A stretch of 64,000 bases of DNA from contig NZ_JACHZR010000003.1 in assembly GCF_014193695.1 (NCBI RefSeq), positions 248,001 through 312,000 on the forward strand. Reading direction: 5' to 3'. A model generated the notes under the pieces. It was given only the letters and a program-made list of their open reading frames with translations. It was not told where the DNA came from and made no database searches. The translations under genes were made by a program, and so were the position numbers. Shown here piece after piece: positions 25,001-33,594 of the stretch; within the stretch, counting starts at the first letter, position 1, and the number at the start of each line of letters is the position of its first letter. The stretch is from Rhizobium sp. BK316 (GTDB taxonomy: Bacteria; Pseudomonadota; Alphaproteobacteria; Rhizobiales; Rhizobiaceae).

Positions 25001-26205
25001 CTCCTGTCAACCCGACAACATCAGAGGAAAGCAACGTCGTTTCGATTGCCGACTATATCCGCGGCAACATCCGCGAATACGGCATGCTGATCGCGCTCGT
25101 CGCAATCATGGCATTCTTCCAGTTCTACACTGGCGGTATCCTGTTCAAGCCGGTCAATCTGACGAACCTCGTGCTGCAGAACTCCTTCATCATCATCATG
25201 GCGCTCGGCATGCTGCTGGTGATCGTTGCTGGGCATATCGACCTGTCGGTCGGCTCCATCGTTGCCTTCGTCGGCGCGCTGGCGGCCATCTTCACCGTTT
25301 CCTGGGGCATGAATTTCTGGCTGGCGGGTCTGCTCTGCCTGATCATCGGCGGCTTCATCGGCGCGGCACAGGGCTATTTCATCGCCTATCACCGCATTCC
25401 GTCCTTCATCGTGACGCTTGCCGGCATGCTGGTTTTCCGCGGCCTGACGCTCACCGTTCTCGGCGGTAAGAATATCGGCCCGTTCCCGAAGGAATTCCAG
25501 GTCATCAGCACCGGCTTCCTGCCGGGCGACATGATCGACATCTTCGGCGTTCCGACCCAGCTCACCTCGCTGGTCCTGACCGTCATCATGCCGGTCATTC
25601 TCTTCTACCTCGCCTGGCGCCGCCGCAAGGTGAACGAAAGCCATGGCATCGATGTCGAGCCGATGGGCTTCTTCATTGGCCAGAACCTCCTCATCTCGTT
25701 CGCCATCCTCTGGCTCGGCTGGCTGCTGTCGACCTACAAGGGCCTGCCGAACGTTCTCATCGTCATGCTGGTGCTGATCGCTGCCTATAGCTTCGTCACG
25801 CGCCGTACGACGATCGGCCGCCGCATCTACGCTATGGGCGGCAACGAAAAGGCGACCAAGCTTTCCGGTATCAACACCGAACGCCTGAGCTTCTTCACCT
25901 TCGTCAACATGGGTGTGCTTGCGGGTCTCGCCGGCATGATCGTTGCGCTGCGCCTGAACTCGGCAACGCCGAAGGCCGGTGTCGGTTTCGAGCTCGACGT
26001 CATTGCGGCCTGCTTCATCGGCGGCGCGTCGGCTTCGGGTGGCGTCGGCAAGATCACCGGTGCAGTTATCGGCGCATTCATCATGGGCGTCATGAACAAC
26101 GGCATGTCGATCGTCGGTCTCGGCATCGACTTCCAGCAGATGGTCAAGGGTGCGGTGCTTCTCGCTGCCGTCTTCTTCGACGTCTATAATAAGAACAAGG
26201 GCTGA
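24997..26205 (+). CDS. gguB: Sugar ABC transporter permease GguB
   Basis: A 402-aa inner-membrane permease with about ten hydrophobic segments. Family traits are [20 protein letters not shown] near 70-90, [20 protein letters not shown] near 130-150 and [20 protein letters not shown] near 340-360. It forms the channel for ChvE-bound sugars with GguA as motor. The start overlaps the gguA stop. The following gap to gguC carries a small stem-loop and no terminator, so gguC belongs to the same transcript. Confidence 0.95.
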   Translation: MTPVNPTTSEESNVVSIADYIRGNIREYGMLIALVAIMAFFQFYTGGILFKPVNLTNLVLQNSFIIIMALGMLLVIVAGHIDLSVGSIVAFVGALAAIFTVSWGMNFWLAGLLCLIIGGFIGAAQGYFIAYHRIPSFIVTLAGMLVFRGLTLTVLGGKNIGPFPKEFQVISTGFLPGDMIDIFGVPTQLTSLVLTVIMPVILFYLAWRRRKVNESHGIDVEPMGFFIGQNLLISFAILWLGWLLSTYKGLPNVLIVMLVLIAAYSFVTRRTTIGRRIYAMGGNEKATKLSGINTERLSFFTFVNMGVLAGLAGMIVALRLNSATPKAGVGFELDVIAACFIGGASASGGVGKITGAVIGAFIMGVMNNGMSIVGLGIDFQQMVKGAVLLAAVFFDVYNKNKG

Positions 26206-26249
26206 GCTTAGGCTCGGCCCCCGCATCGCAGTCATATGACAACTGAATT

Positions 26250-26269
26250 CCGGCTCCGGATGGAGCCGG
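26250..26269 (+). promoter_or_regulatory. Stem-loop between gguB and gguC
   Basis: CCGGCTCC (26250-26257), loop GGAT, GGAGCCGG (26262-26269); no T-run follows. Likely a transcript-processing or stabilising structure inside the operon. Confidence 0.5.
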
Positions 26270-26311
26270 AGCGGCGGAGCTTTGCCATCGCCAAACGAAA
26301 GGATTAGGACC

Positions 26312-27307
26312 GTGCTTATTTCGCAGATCAAGGGCGCAAACGGAGAGATCATCGTCGCCGTGCGCGAACCGGGTGCCACCGCCAAGGCCGTCAAGGGCGC
26401 TGCCAGCGTCTATGCTCTGGCGCTGGAGGCCGCAGACAGCGGCAAGTCCCTCGTTTCCGTTATCGAGGCTCACGGATATGGCGATGCCGTCGATCTGGAA
26501 AAGGCTTACGCCGAAGGCCGCTTCCTGCCGCCGATCACGCATCCGGATGCGGCACACCTGCATCTGACCGGCACGGGCCTGACGCATCTGGGATCGGCTG
26601 CGACGCGCGATTCCATGCACAAGAAGACGACCGAGGCCGCAGAGGAAACGCTGACCGACTCCATGAAGATGTTCAGGATGGGTCTTGAAGGCGGCAAGCC
26701 GGCCGCCGGCCAGAAGGGCGTTCAGCCCGAGTGGTTCTACAAGGGCAATGGCTATGGTGCTGCTGCTCCGGGCGCTCCGCTCGTTTCGCCTTCTTTTGCG
26801 CTTGACGGCGGCGAAGAGCCTGAAATGGCCGGCATCTACGTGATCGCCAAGGACGGCACGCCGTTCCGCATCGGCTTTGCGCTGTCGAACGAGTTTTCAG
26901 ACCACGTCACCGAGCGGATCAACTATCTCTTCCTCGCCCATTCCAAGCTGCGCCCGGCAAGCTTCGGTCCGGAGATCCGGATTGGTGTGGCGCCCGAGGA
27001 TATCCGCGGCACGTCGCGCATCAAGCGCGGCAACCATGTGATCTTCGAGAAGCCGTTCCTGTCGGGCGAGGCGAACATGTCTCACACTTTCGCCAATCTG
27101 GAATATCACCATTTCAAATATGGCCTCTTCCGTGTGCCGGGTGATGTGCATGTACATATGTTCGGTACGGCGACGCTTTCCTTTGCCGATGGTCTCAAGG
27201 CGGAAGAGGGCGATGTTTTTGAAATCGAGGTCGCCGAATTCGGTCTGCCGCTGCGCAATCCGCTGAAGGTTGCGGCCGAAGAAGAGATCGTCGTCAAGCA
27301 GCTCTGA
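26312..27307 (+). CDS. gguC: GguC, AraD1-family (fumarylacetoacetase-like fold) protein
   Basis: A 331-aa cytoplasmic protein from GTG 26312, which has GGATTAGGA 7 bases ahead. The C-terminal two thirds show FAH-fold features: ALDGGEEPEMAGIYVIAKDG with the acidic metal-binding residues, and IRIGVAPEDIRGTSRIKRGN, GEANMSHTFANLEYHHFKYG, DVHVHMFGTATLSFADGLK. GguC was named from Agrobacterium, where it is dispensable for uptake. AraD1-type proteins are thought to act as dehydratases in oxidative pentose pathways. Its place directly before an aldehyde dehydrogenase and an arabinonate-type dehydratase suggests it is the 2-keto-3-deoxy-arabinonate (pentonate) dehydratase step; this is inference. Confidence 0.88.
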   Translation: MLISQIKGANGEIIVAVREPGATAKAVKGAASVYALALEAADSGKSLVSVIEAHGYGDAVDLEKAYAEGRFLPPITHPDAAHLHLTGTGLTHLGSAATRDSMHKKTTEAAEETLTDSMKMFRMGLEGGKPAAGQKGVQPEWFYKGNGYGAAAPGAPLVSPSFALDGGEEPEMAGIYVIAKDGTPFRIGFALSNEFSDHVTERINYLFLAHSKLRPASFGPEIRIGVAPEDIRGTSRIKRGNHVIFEKPFLSGEANMSHTFANLEYHHFKYGLFRVPGDVHVHMFGTATLSFADGLKAEEGDVFEIEVAEFGLPLRNPLKVAAEEEIVVKQL

Positions 27308-27368
27308 TTTCCAAGGCCGGTCGCCACGAAGCGGCCGGTCATTTGTCATAGAGGAGGCTCCAAGGCCC

Positions 27369-28802
27369 ATGACCGTCCATCAGAATCTCATTGCCGGCGA
27401 ATGGACCGGCACAAATGCCGCCGAGAACATCAACCCGTCCGATACGAACGAAGTGGTCGGTCTCTACGCCCAGGCGAGCGCCGAGGATGCCAAGGCGGCG
27501 ATATCGGCTGCCAAAGCGGCTTTCCCGGCCTGGTCGCGCTCCGGCATCTGGGAACGCCACGTCATCCTGAAAAAGGCTGGCGACGAGATCATGGCCCGCA
27601 AGGACGAGCTCGGCGCTCTGCTCGCCCGCGAAGAGGGCAAGACACTGCCCGAAGCGATCGGCGAAACCATCCGCGCCGCGCAGATCTTCGAATTCTTCGC
27701 AGGCGAAGCGCTGCGCCTTGCCGGCGAAGTCATTCCGTCGGTGCGTCCGAACATCGGCGTCGAGATCACCCGCGAGCCGCTCGGCGTCATCGGCATCATC
27801 ACGCCCTGGAACTTCCCGATCGCTATTCCCGCCTGGAAGATCGCCCCGGCGCTCTGCTACGGCAACACCGTCGTCTTCAAGCCGGCCGATCTGGTTCCCG
27901 GCTGTTCCTGGGCGATCGCCGACATTCTGCATCGCGCCGGCCTGCCGAAGGGCGTTTTGAACCTCGTCATGGGCAAGGGCTCGGTCGTCGGCCAGGCGAT
28001 GCTCGACAGCCCCGATATATCAGGCATCACCTTCACCGGTTCGACCGGCACCGGCAGGCGTGTCGCTACCTCCTCCATCGAGCATAACCGCAAGTTCCAG
28101 CTGGAAATGGGCGGCAAGAACCCGATGGTCGTGCTCGACGATGCCGACCTCACCGTCGCTGTCGAAGCCGCCGCCAATTCCGGCTTCTTCTCCACCGGTC
28201 AGCGCTGCACCGCCTCGTCGCGGCTGATCGTCACCGAGGGCATTCACGACAAGTTCGTTGCCGCACTCACCGAAAAGCTGAAGACCATCGTCGTCGACAA
28301 TGCCATGAAGCCCGGCACCCATATCGGCCCCGTCGTCGATGCCCGCCAGCTCCAGACCGATACCGACTATATCAAGATCGGTAAGGACGAGGGCGCCAAG
28401 CTCGCCTTCGGCGGCGAACTCATCTCGCGCGACACGCCCGGCTTCTATCTGCAGCCGACGCTCTTTACCGAAGCGACCAACCAGATGCGCATCAGCAGAG
28501 AAGAGATCTTCGGACCGGTCGTGTCCCTCATTCGCGTGAAGGATTACGACGAGGCGCTGGCGACCGCCAACGACACGCCGTTCGGCCTGTCCTCAGGCAT
28601 TGCCACGACCAGCCTCAAGCATGCGACGCATTTCAAGCGCAATTCCGAGGCCGGCATGGTGATGGTCAACCTGCCGACCGCCGGCGTTGATTTCCACGTC
28701 CCCTTCGGCGGCCGCAAGGGCTCGTCCTACGGCCCGCGCGAACAGGGCAAGTACGCCGCCGAATTCTACACAACCGTCAAAACCGCCTACACGCTGGCTT
28801 GA
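27369..28802 (+). CDS. Aldehyde dehydrogenase, probable 2-oxoglutarate semialdehyde dehydrogenase
   Basis: A 477-aa NAD(P)+-dependent aldehyde dehydrogenase. Visible are the cofactor-site segment GIITPWNFPIAIPAWKIAPA near 148-167, the glycine motif FTGSTGTGRRVA near 222-233, the general base Glu in LEMGGKNPMVVLDDADL near 252, and the catalytic Cys in FFSTGQRCTASSRLIV near 286. ATG 27369 is the family-like start (MTVHQNLIAGEW), with GAGGAGG about 13 bases upstream. In non-phosphorylative pentose and uronate pathways this enzyme oxidises 2-oxoglutarate semialdehyde to 2-oxoglutarate. Its position between gguC and the arabinonate dehydratase supports that role. Confidence 0.88.
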   Translation: MTVHQNLIAGEWTGTNAAENINPSDTNEVVGLYAQASAEDAKAAISAAKAAFPAWSRSGIWERHVILKKAGDEIMARKDELGALLAREEGKTLPEAIGETIRAAQIFEFFAGEALRLAGEVIPSVRPNIGVEITREPLGVIGIITPWNFPIAIPAWKIAPALCYGNTVVFKPADLVPGCSWAIADILHRAGLPKGVLNLVMGKGSVVGQAMLDSPDISGITFTGSTGTGRRVATSSIEHNRKFQLEMGGKNPMVVLDDADLTVAVEAAANSGFFSTGQRCTASSRLIVTEGIHDKFVAALTEKLKTIVVDNAMKPGTHIGPVVDARQLQTDTDYIKIGKDEGAKLAFGGELISRDTPGFYLQPTLFTEATNQMRISREEIFGPVVSLIRVKDYDEALATANDTPFGLSSGIATTSLKHATHFKRNSEAGMVMVNLPTAGVDFHVPFGGRKGSSYGPREQGKYAAEFYTTVKTAYTLA

Positions 28803-28864
28803 GACCAAGCGCGATAACCCTGATCGTACGAGGCGGTCAGGGGATATCCTGAAGGACAGAGACT

Positions 28865-30604
28865 ATGAAGAAGAAAGCAGAATGGCCGCGTAAGCTGAGG
28901 TCGCAGGAATGGTACGGCGGCACGAGCCGCGACGTGATCTACCACCGCGGCTGGCTCAAGAACCAGGGATATCCGCACGACCTGTTCGACGGACGCCCTG
29001 TTATCGGCATCCTCAACACCTGGTCGGACATGACGCCGTGCAACGGCCACCTGCGCGAGCTCGCAGAAAAGGTGAAGGCGGGTGTCTGGGAAGCCGGTGG
29101 CTTCCCGCTCGAGGTACCGGTCTTCTCGGCCTCCGAAAATACCTTCCGCCCGACCGCGATGATGTACCGCAATCTGGCGGCTCTGGCCGTCGAAGAAGCG
29201 ATCCGCGGCCAGCCGATGGACGGCTGCGTGCTGCTCGTCGGCTGCGACAAGACCACGCCGTCGCTGTTGATGGGTGCCGCCTCCACCGACCTGCCGTCGA
29301 TCGTCGTCACCGGCGGCCCGATGCTGAACGGCTATTTCCGCGGCGAACGCGTCGGTTCCGGCACGCATCTGTGGAAGTTCTCCGAAATGGTGAAGGCCGG
29401 CGAGATGACGCAGGCCGAATTCCTCGAGGCGGAAGCTTCGATGAGCCGTTCATCCGGCACCTGCAACACGATGGGCACGGCCTCCACCATGGCGTCCATG
29501 GCCGAAGCGCTCGGCATGGCACTGTCCGGCAATGCCGCGATCCCGGGCGTCGATTCCCGCCGCAAGGTCATGGCGCAGCTCACCGGCCGCCGCATCGTGC
29601 AGATGGTCAAGGACGACCTGAAGCCTTCCGAGATCCTGACGAAGCAGGCCTTCGAAAACGCCATCCGCACCAATGCGGCGATCGGCGGATCGACCAATGC
29701 CGTCATCCACCTGCTGGCGATTGCCGGCCGCGTCGGCATCGACCTGACGCTCGACGACTGGGACCGTTGCGGCCGTGATGTTCCGACGATCGTCAACCTG
29801 ATGCCGTCGGGCAAGTACCTGATGGAAGAGTTCTTCTATGCCGGCGGCCTGCCGGTCGTGCTGAAGCGCCTCGGCGAAGCCGGCCTGCTGCACAAGGATG
29901 CGCTGACGGTATCAGGCGAAACCGTCTGGGACGAAGTCAAGGATGTCGTCAACTGGAACGAGGACGTCATCCTGCCGGCCGAAAAGGCGCTGACCTCCTC
30001 GGGCGGCATCGTCGTGGTGCGTGGCAATCTCGCGCCGAAGGGCGCGGTGCTGAAGCCATCAGCAGCTTCGCCGCATCTGATGGTGCACAAGGGCAGAGCG
30101 GTCGTCTTCGAAGACATCGACGACTACAAGGCCAAGATCAACGACGACAATCTCGATATCGACGAAAACTGCGTCATGGTCATGAAGAACTGCGGCCCGA
30201 AGGGTTATCCGGGCATGGCCGAAGTCGGCAACATGGGTCTGCCGCCGAAGGTGCTCAAGAAGGGCATTACCGACATGGTGCGCATCTCCGATGCGCGCAT
30301 GTCCGGTACGGCCTACGGCACCGTCGTGCTGCATACCTCGCCGGAAGCGGCTGTCGGCGGCCCGCTCGCTGTCGTCAGGAACGGCGACATGATCGAGCTC
30401 GATGTGCCGAACCGCCGCCTGCATCTCGACATTTCCGAAGAGGAACTGACAAAGCGCTTGGCCGAATGGCAGCCGAACCATGACCTGCCGACATCGGGCT
30501 ATGCCTTCCTGCATCAGCAGCACGTCGAAGGGGCCGACACCGGCGCCGACCTCGACTTCCTCAAGGGATGTCGCGGAAGTGCAGTCGGCAAGGACAGCCA
30601 CTAA
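28865..30604 (+). CDS. L-arabinonate dehydratase, IlvD/Edd family
   Basis: A 579-aa dehydratase of the IlvD/Edd superfamily, equal in length to the structurally characterised L-arabinonate dehydratase of R. leguminosarum (known to carry a [2Fe-2S] cluster). Cluster and active-site features are visible: the Cys in LNTWSDMTPCNGHL near 59, VGCDKTTPSLLMGAAS near 127-142, and MSRSSGTCNTMGTASTM near 195-211, plus the C-terminal SDARMSGTAYGTVVLHTSPE. The reaction removes water from L-arabinonate (also D-fuconate or galactonate in relatives) to give the 2-keto-3-deoxy acid. Last gene of the chvE run, with a terminator 31 bp later. Confidence 0.9.
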   Translation: MKKKAEWPRKLRSQEWYGGTSRDVIYHRGWLKNQGYPHDLFDGRPVIGILNTWSDMTPCNGHLRELAEKVKAGVWEAGGFPLEVPVFSASENTFRPTAMMYRNLAALAVEEAIRGQPMDGCVLLVGCDKTTPSLLMGAASTDLPSIVVTGGPMLNGYFRGERVGSGTHLWKFSEMVKAGEMTQAEFLEAEASMSRSSGTCNTMGTASTMASMAEALGMALSGNAAIPGVDSRRKVMAQLTGRRIVQMVKDDLKPSEILTKQAFENAIRTNAAIGGSTNAVIHLLAIAGRVGIDLTLDDWDRCGRDVPTIVNLMPSGKYLMEEFFYAGGLPVVLKRLGEAGLLHKDALTVSGETVWDEVKDVVNWNEDVILPAEKALTSSGGIVVVRGNLAPKGAVLKPSAASPHLMVHKGRAVVFEDIDDYKAKINDDNLDIDENCVMVMKNCGPKGYPGMAEVGNMGLPPKVLKKGITDMVRISDARMSGTAYGTVVLHTSPEAAVGGPLAVVRNGDMIELDVPNRRLHLDISEEELTKRLAEWQPNHDLPTSGYAFLHQQHVEGADTGADLDFLKGCRGSAVGKDSH

Positions 30605-30635
30605 CGGGCGTATCCGAGATTGGGATCGTTGAAGA

Positions 30636-30660
30636 GGCGGGGTGAAAGCCCCGCCTTTTC
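30636..30660 (+). terminator. Terminator of the chvE-ggu-arabinonate operon
   Basis: GGCGGGG (30636-30642), loop TGAAAG, CCCCGCC (30649-30655), then TTTTC. Confidence 0.9.
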
Positions 30661-30667
30661 TTTGCAC

Positions 30668-30702
30668 TTGTTAGACAACGAAATGACGCTATATTCTGTA
30701 CA
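30668..30702 (+). promoter_or_regulatory. Promoter and palindrome of the toxin-antitoxin pair
   Basis: TTGTTA (30668) and TATATT (30690) are spaced by 16 bases, a good sigma-70-type promoter. The palindrome TGTACA (30697-30702) just downstream would cover the transcription start and is a candidate autoregulatory site for the antitoxin complex. Confidence 0.55.
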
Positions 30703-30722
30703 AATGTATAGGAGATATGGTC

Positions 30723-30965
30723 ATGCCTAAAATGGTCGGCGCGGCGGAGTTCAAGGCGAAATGCTTGAACCTTATCGATCAGATGCGGAACGACGATGAA
30801 TCTATCGTTATCACTAAGCGCGGCAAGCCGGTTGCCGTGCTTTCGCCGGCACGTGAGCCAAGCAGGCGCAAGAGCATCATCGGTGCGATGAAGGGCAGCG
30901 TATCGCGCTATGACGATCCGCTGTCTCCGGTCGCTGAACCAGAGGATTGGAACGCGGTTCGTTGA
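30723..30965 (+). CDS. Phd/YefM-type antitoxin
   Basis: An 80-aa DNA-binding antitoxin. The N-terminal Phd fold is recognised in VGAAEFKAKCLNLIDQMRND and ESIVITKRGKPVAVLSP, followed by a flexible tail (SIIGAMKGSVSRYDDPLSP) that would wrap the toxin. ATG 30723 is preferred, with GGAG eight bases ahead; an ATG at 30717 is too close to the site. It overlaps the toxin start by 4 bases (TTGA), the usual coupling. It would neutralise the PIN toxin and repress its own promoter at the nearby palindrome. Confidence 0.92.
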   Translation: MPKMVGAAEFKAKCLNLIDQMRNDDESIVITKRGKPVAVLSPAREPSRRKSIIGAMKGSVSRYDDPLSPVAEPEDWNAVR

Positions 30966-31372
30966 TCGTCATCGACACGCATATCCTCGTCTGGGCAATG
31001 CAGGACGATGCACGCCTCGGCTCACAAGCCCGGCGCATCATCGACGAGATGACGGAGAAAAGCCGAATTCTGATTTCGGCAATTACACCTTGGGAAATCG
31101 CGGTGCTTGTGCAGAAGGGACGCTTGGCGCTTGGCGACGATGTCGGGCGATGGATCAATGGCGCGCTGTCTCTGCCCGGACTCCAACTCGCGCCGATTGA
31201 ACCTTCCATCGCGATAGACAGCGTTCGGCTCCCTGGTGAGTTTCATGCCGACCCTGCCGATCGCATCATCGCAGCCACCGCCCGTTTCCATCGTGTACCG
31301 TTACTTACGGCCGATCAGGCAATCCTCAACTACGGCGCACGCGGCCATCTCCAGGTCCTTGCGGCTGGTTAA
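30962..31372 (+). CDS. PIN-domain toxin, VapC-like RNase
   Basis: A 136-aa PIN-domain protein. The metal-binding acidic residues are visible: IVIDTHILVWAMQDD at the start, ISAITPWEIAVLVQKGRL with the Glu near residue 44, and HADPADRIIAATARFHRVPL with the Asp cluster near 97-100, then LLTADQAIL. VapC toxins cleave tRNA or rRNA when freed from antitoxin. The start is TTG 30962, overlapping the antitoxin stop. The pair sits next to a truncated gene, which fits insertion at a mobile or decaying site. Confidence 0.92.
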   Translation: MIVIDTHILVWAMQDDARLGSQARRIIDEMTEKSRILISAITPWEIAVLVQKGRLALGDDVGRWINGALSLPGLQLAPIEPSIAIDSVRLPGEFHADPADRIIAATARFHRVPLLTADQAILNYGARGHLQVLAAG

Positions 31373-31430
31373 CAGCGGAGCCTCAAGTTGCTGCCGGGGA
31401 GCCGATGTCGATCCACGGAAAATTCTGGAT

Positions 31431-31754
31431 CTAGCCGTTGGAGACTGCCATGCGGCGCTCGTCCTCGGCCCCATGTGCAAAGAGCATGCGGATTGCCGGC
31501 CAATTGCGACGGAAGGCCGCCACGCAGGCCGGGTCGAAATGCGTGCCGCTGCAGGCGACGATTTCGCGGTAAGCCTTCTCCATCGGCCAAGCCTGCTTGT
31601 AGGGGCGCTTAGAGCACAGCGCGTCGAAGACATCGGCGACGGCGACGATGCGTGCCTCGATCGGGATCTCATCGCCGGCAAGGCCGTTGGGGTAACCGGT
31701 GCCATCCCATTTTTCGTGATGGCCGCCAATGATGGCGTGGCGACACGTGAAAGC
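31431..31754 (-). pseudogene. Truncated HD-GYP domain gene (C-terminal stump)
   Basis: On the reverse strand an open frame without a start encodes the C-terminal half of an HD-GYP domain. [20 protein letters not shown] carries the HHE-x-WDG-x-GYP signature, followed by [20 protein letters not shown] and [20 protein letters not shown], and ending at TAG 31433-31431. The frame is cut by a TGA at 31757-31755; the receiver or HD half is absent. Intact HD-GYP proteins degrade cyclic di-GMP. The stump lies between the vapC-like toxin gene and the transglutaminase gene. Confidence 0.85.
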
Positions 31755-31815
31755 TCAGCCGAGCTGTTTGCGTGTTTCTACAGGCGGGACGGCCGCAGCA
31801 AATCAGCCTGTTCTG

Positions 31816-32640
31816 TCAGCTCTGGCTTTGGCTCTGCATCTGGCTGCCGTCCTCGACCTTCACCGTGACCGAGAGCTTTTCACCAGGTGTGCCGATGCGC
31901 ATGCCCGATACCGGAGCTGCATCCTTGTAAGAAAGACCGGAGGCTGTGCGGACATAGCGGTCATCCGGGCAGATCTTGTTGGCGGGATCGAAGCCGACCC
32001 AGCCGAGGCCTGGAATATGCGCCTCTGCCCAGGCATGGGTGGCGGCCTGCTCGACCTTTTCTTCCATCATCAGATAGCCGGAGACGTAGCGCGCCGGCAT
32101 ATCCAGTGCGCGAGCGGCGGAGACGAAGATATGGGCGTGGTCCTGGCAGACGCCGGTCTTCTTCTCCAGCGCCTGTTCGGCGGTGGTTTCGGTGCCGCTG
32201 GTGCCGGGCCTGTATTTCACCGCCTCGTGGATCGCCGCCATCAGCGCATGCATGCGGGCAAGCTCGGTTTCACCGGTCACACCTTTGATCAGTTCCTTCA
32301 CCAGCCTGCCGCCTTTGGTCAGCGGCGTCTCGCGCAGGAAGAGCCAGAGCGGGCAGAAGCCGGTATGGGGACCGATCACGCCGTTGCGATCCTCGGTTTC
32401 GATCTCGCCTTCGGCAACGATGCGGGTCACCTGCTGTTCGCCTTCCAGCGAGACGAGGTTCACATGATTGCCGAACTGGTCGTCATATTCGACCTCTGGC
32501 TTGGCGCCTTCGACATGCAGCGACCAGTTGATCACGGTCTGGCCGACCATGGTCGGCGGCGTCAGGCGCAGGCGCTGCAGGGAAAACTGCGCCGGCTCGT
32601 CGTAGCGGTATTCGGTGAGGTGGCTGATTTTCAGTCTCAT
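31816..32640 (-). CDS. Transglutaminase-like cysteine protease family protein
   Basis: A 274-aa protein with an N-terminal beta domain typical of this bacterial group (MRLKISHLTEYRYDEPAQFS, LQRLRLTPP) and a transglutaminase core. The catalytic Cys is in KKTGVCQDHAHIFVSAARAL near residue 165, His in QAATHAWAEAHIPGLGWVGF near 200, and Asp in the following DPANK. Such proteins act as peptidases or transpeptidases. It is the last of three genes with the alpha-E and ATP-grasp partners, a widespread operon proposed from genomics to make or process a peptide-like product. No signal peptide. Confidence 0.9.
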   Translation of the reverse strand: MRLKISHLTEYRYDEPAQFSLQRLRLTPPTMVGQTVINWSLHVEGAKPEVEYDDQFGNHVNLVSLEGEQQVTRIVAEGEIETEDRNGVIGPHTGFCPLWLFLRETPLTKGGRLVKELIKGVTGETELARMHALMAAIHEAVKYRPGTSGTETTAEQALEKKTGVCQDHAHIFVSAARALDMPARYVSGYLMMEEKVEQAATHAWAEAHIPGLGWVGFDPANKICPDDRYVRTASGLSYKDAAPVSGMRIGTPGEKLSVTVKVEDGSQMQSQSQS

Positions 32641-32652
32641 GATCTGACCCGC

Positions 32653-33594
32653 TTAAGCATAGAACCGGTAGCCATCGGAGATCTCGTTGCCGAGCTTGTT
32701 GTTGCGCGCGACGAAATCCTCGAGGAATTCATGCAGGCCCTGATCCATGACATCCTTGATCTTCAGGGTCTGCAGCGTGGCGCGGATAGCATCCGCCGTA
32801 TCGTGCGCGGCCAGCCGCTCGCCATAGTCCTTGGCGATGTAGCCGAGGTTGCTGACGATCTTCTCGTAGCAATAGGCGAGCGAACGCGGCATCTGGCCGT
32901 TAAGGATGAGGAAGTCGGCGATGTTCATGGCGCGGTATTCGCCGTCATAGGCCCAGCTGTAGGAACGATGGGCGGAGACCGAACGCAGGATCGACTCCCA
33001 CTGAACGTTGTCGACCGAAGAGCCGACCTGCGAGATCGAAGGCAGCAGCACGTAATATTTCACGTCGAGGATACGGCTGGTATTATCGGCACGCTCGATG
33101 AAGGTGCCGATACGGGCGAAATTATAGAGCTCGTTGCGCAGCATCGAACCATGAAACGCGCCGCGGATGAGGCCCGCCCGATGCTTGATGACGTCGATGA
33201 CTTCAGGCAGCTCCGCCGCCTTCAGCTTTTTCGACAGCAGTTCCTTGAGATCGATCCAGCATTCGTTGGTCGCTTCCCAGGTCTCGCGTGTCAGCGCCGT
33301 GCGCACCATGCGGGCGTTGTTGCGGCCGAAATCGATGCAGGACATGACGCTCGACGCGTTCTGGCGGTCGCGCAGCATGTAGTCGATCACGTCGGGTCCG
33401 GTCAGCTTCGAATGGCTCTCGTCGTAGAGTTCGCGCACGCCGGCGCTCTGCAGAACGCCGTCCCAATTGTCATCGCCGGCGTCGCTGCGTGTCAGCGACA
33501 TGCGCAGGCCGGCATCCACGAGACGTGCGATATTCTCAGCGCGCTCGATGTACCGGAACATCCAGTAGAGCCCGTTTGCAGTTCTTCCGAGCAT
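32653..33594 (-). CDS. Alpha-E domain-containing protein (DUF403)
   Basis: A 313-aa, mostly helical protein starting MLGRTANGLYWMFRYIERAE, the hallmark of alpha-E proteins, and ending with NLGYIAKDYGERLAAHDTAD and the GNEISDGYRFYA tail. The family occurs fused to or next to circularly permuted ATP-grasp ligases and transglutaminases; its biochemical role is undefined. Here the stop of the upstream ATP-grasp gene overlaps its start by one base, and the transglutaminase gene follows after 12 bp, so the three are one operon. Confidence 0.92.
   Translation of the reverse strand: MLGRTANGLYWMFRYIERAENIARLVDAGLRMSLTRSDAGDDNWDGVLQSAGVRELYDESHSKLTGPDVIDYMLRDRQNASSVMSCIDFGRNNARMVRTALTRETWEATNECWIDLKELLSKKLKAAELPEVIDVIKHRAGLIRGAFHGSMLRNELYNFARIGTFIERADNTSRILDVKYYVLLPSISQVGSSVDNVQWESILRSVSAHRSYSWAYDGEYRAMNIADFLILNGQMPRSLAYCYEKIVSNLGYIAKDYGERLAAHDTADAIRATLQTLKIKDVMDQGLHEFLEDFVARNNKLGNEISDGYRFYA

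Noticed and set aside
31301..31729. 142-codon minus-strand frame near the vapC-like toxin gene
   Set aside because: It lies in another frame than the HD-GYP stump and overlaps the toxin gene; its translation is low-complexity Ser/Arg/Pro.
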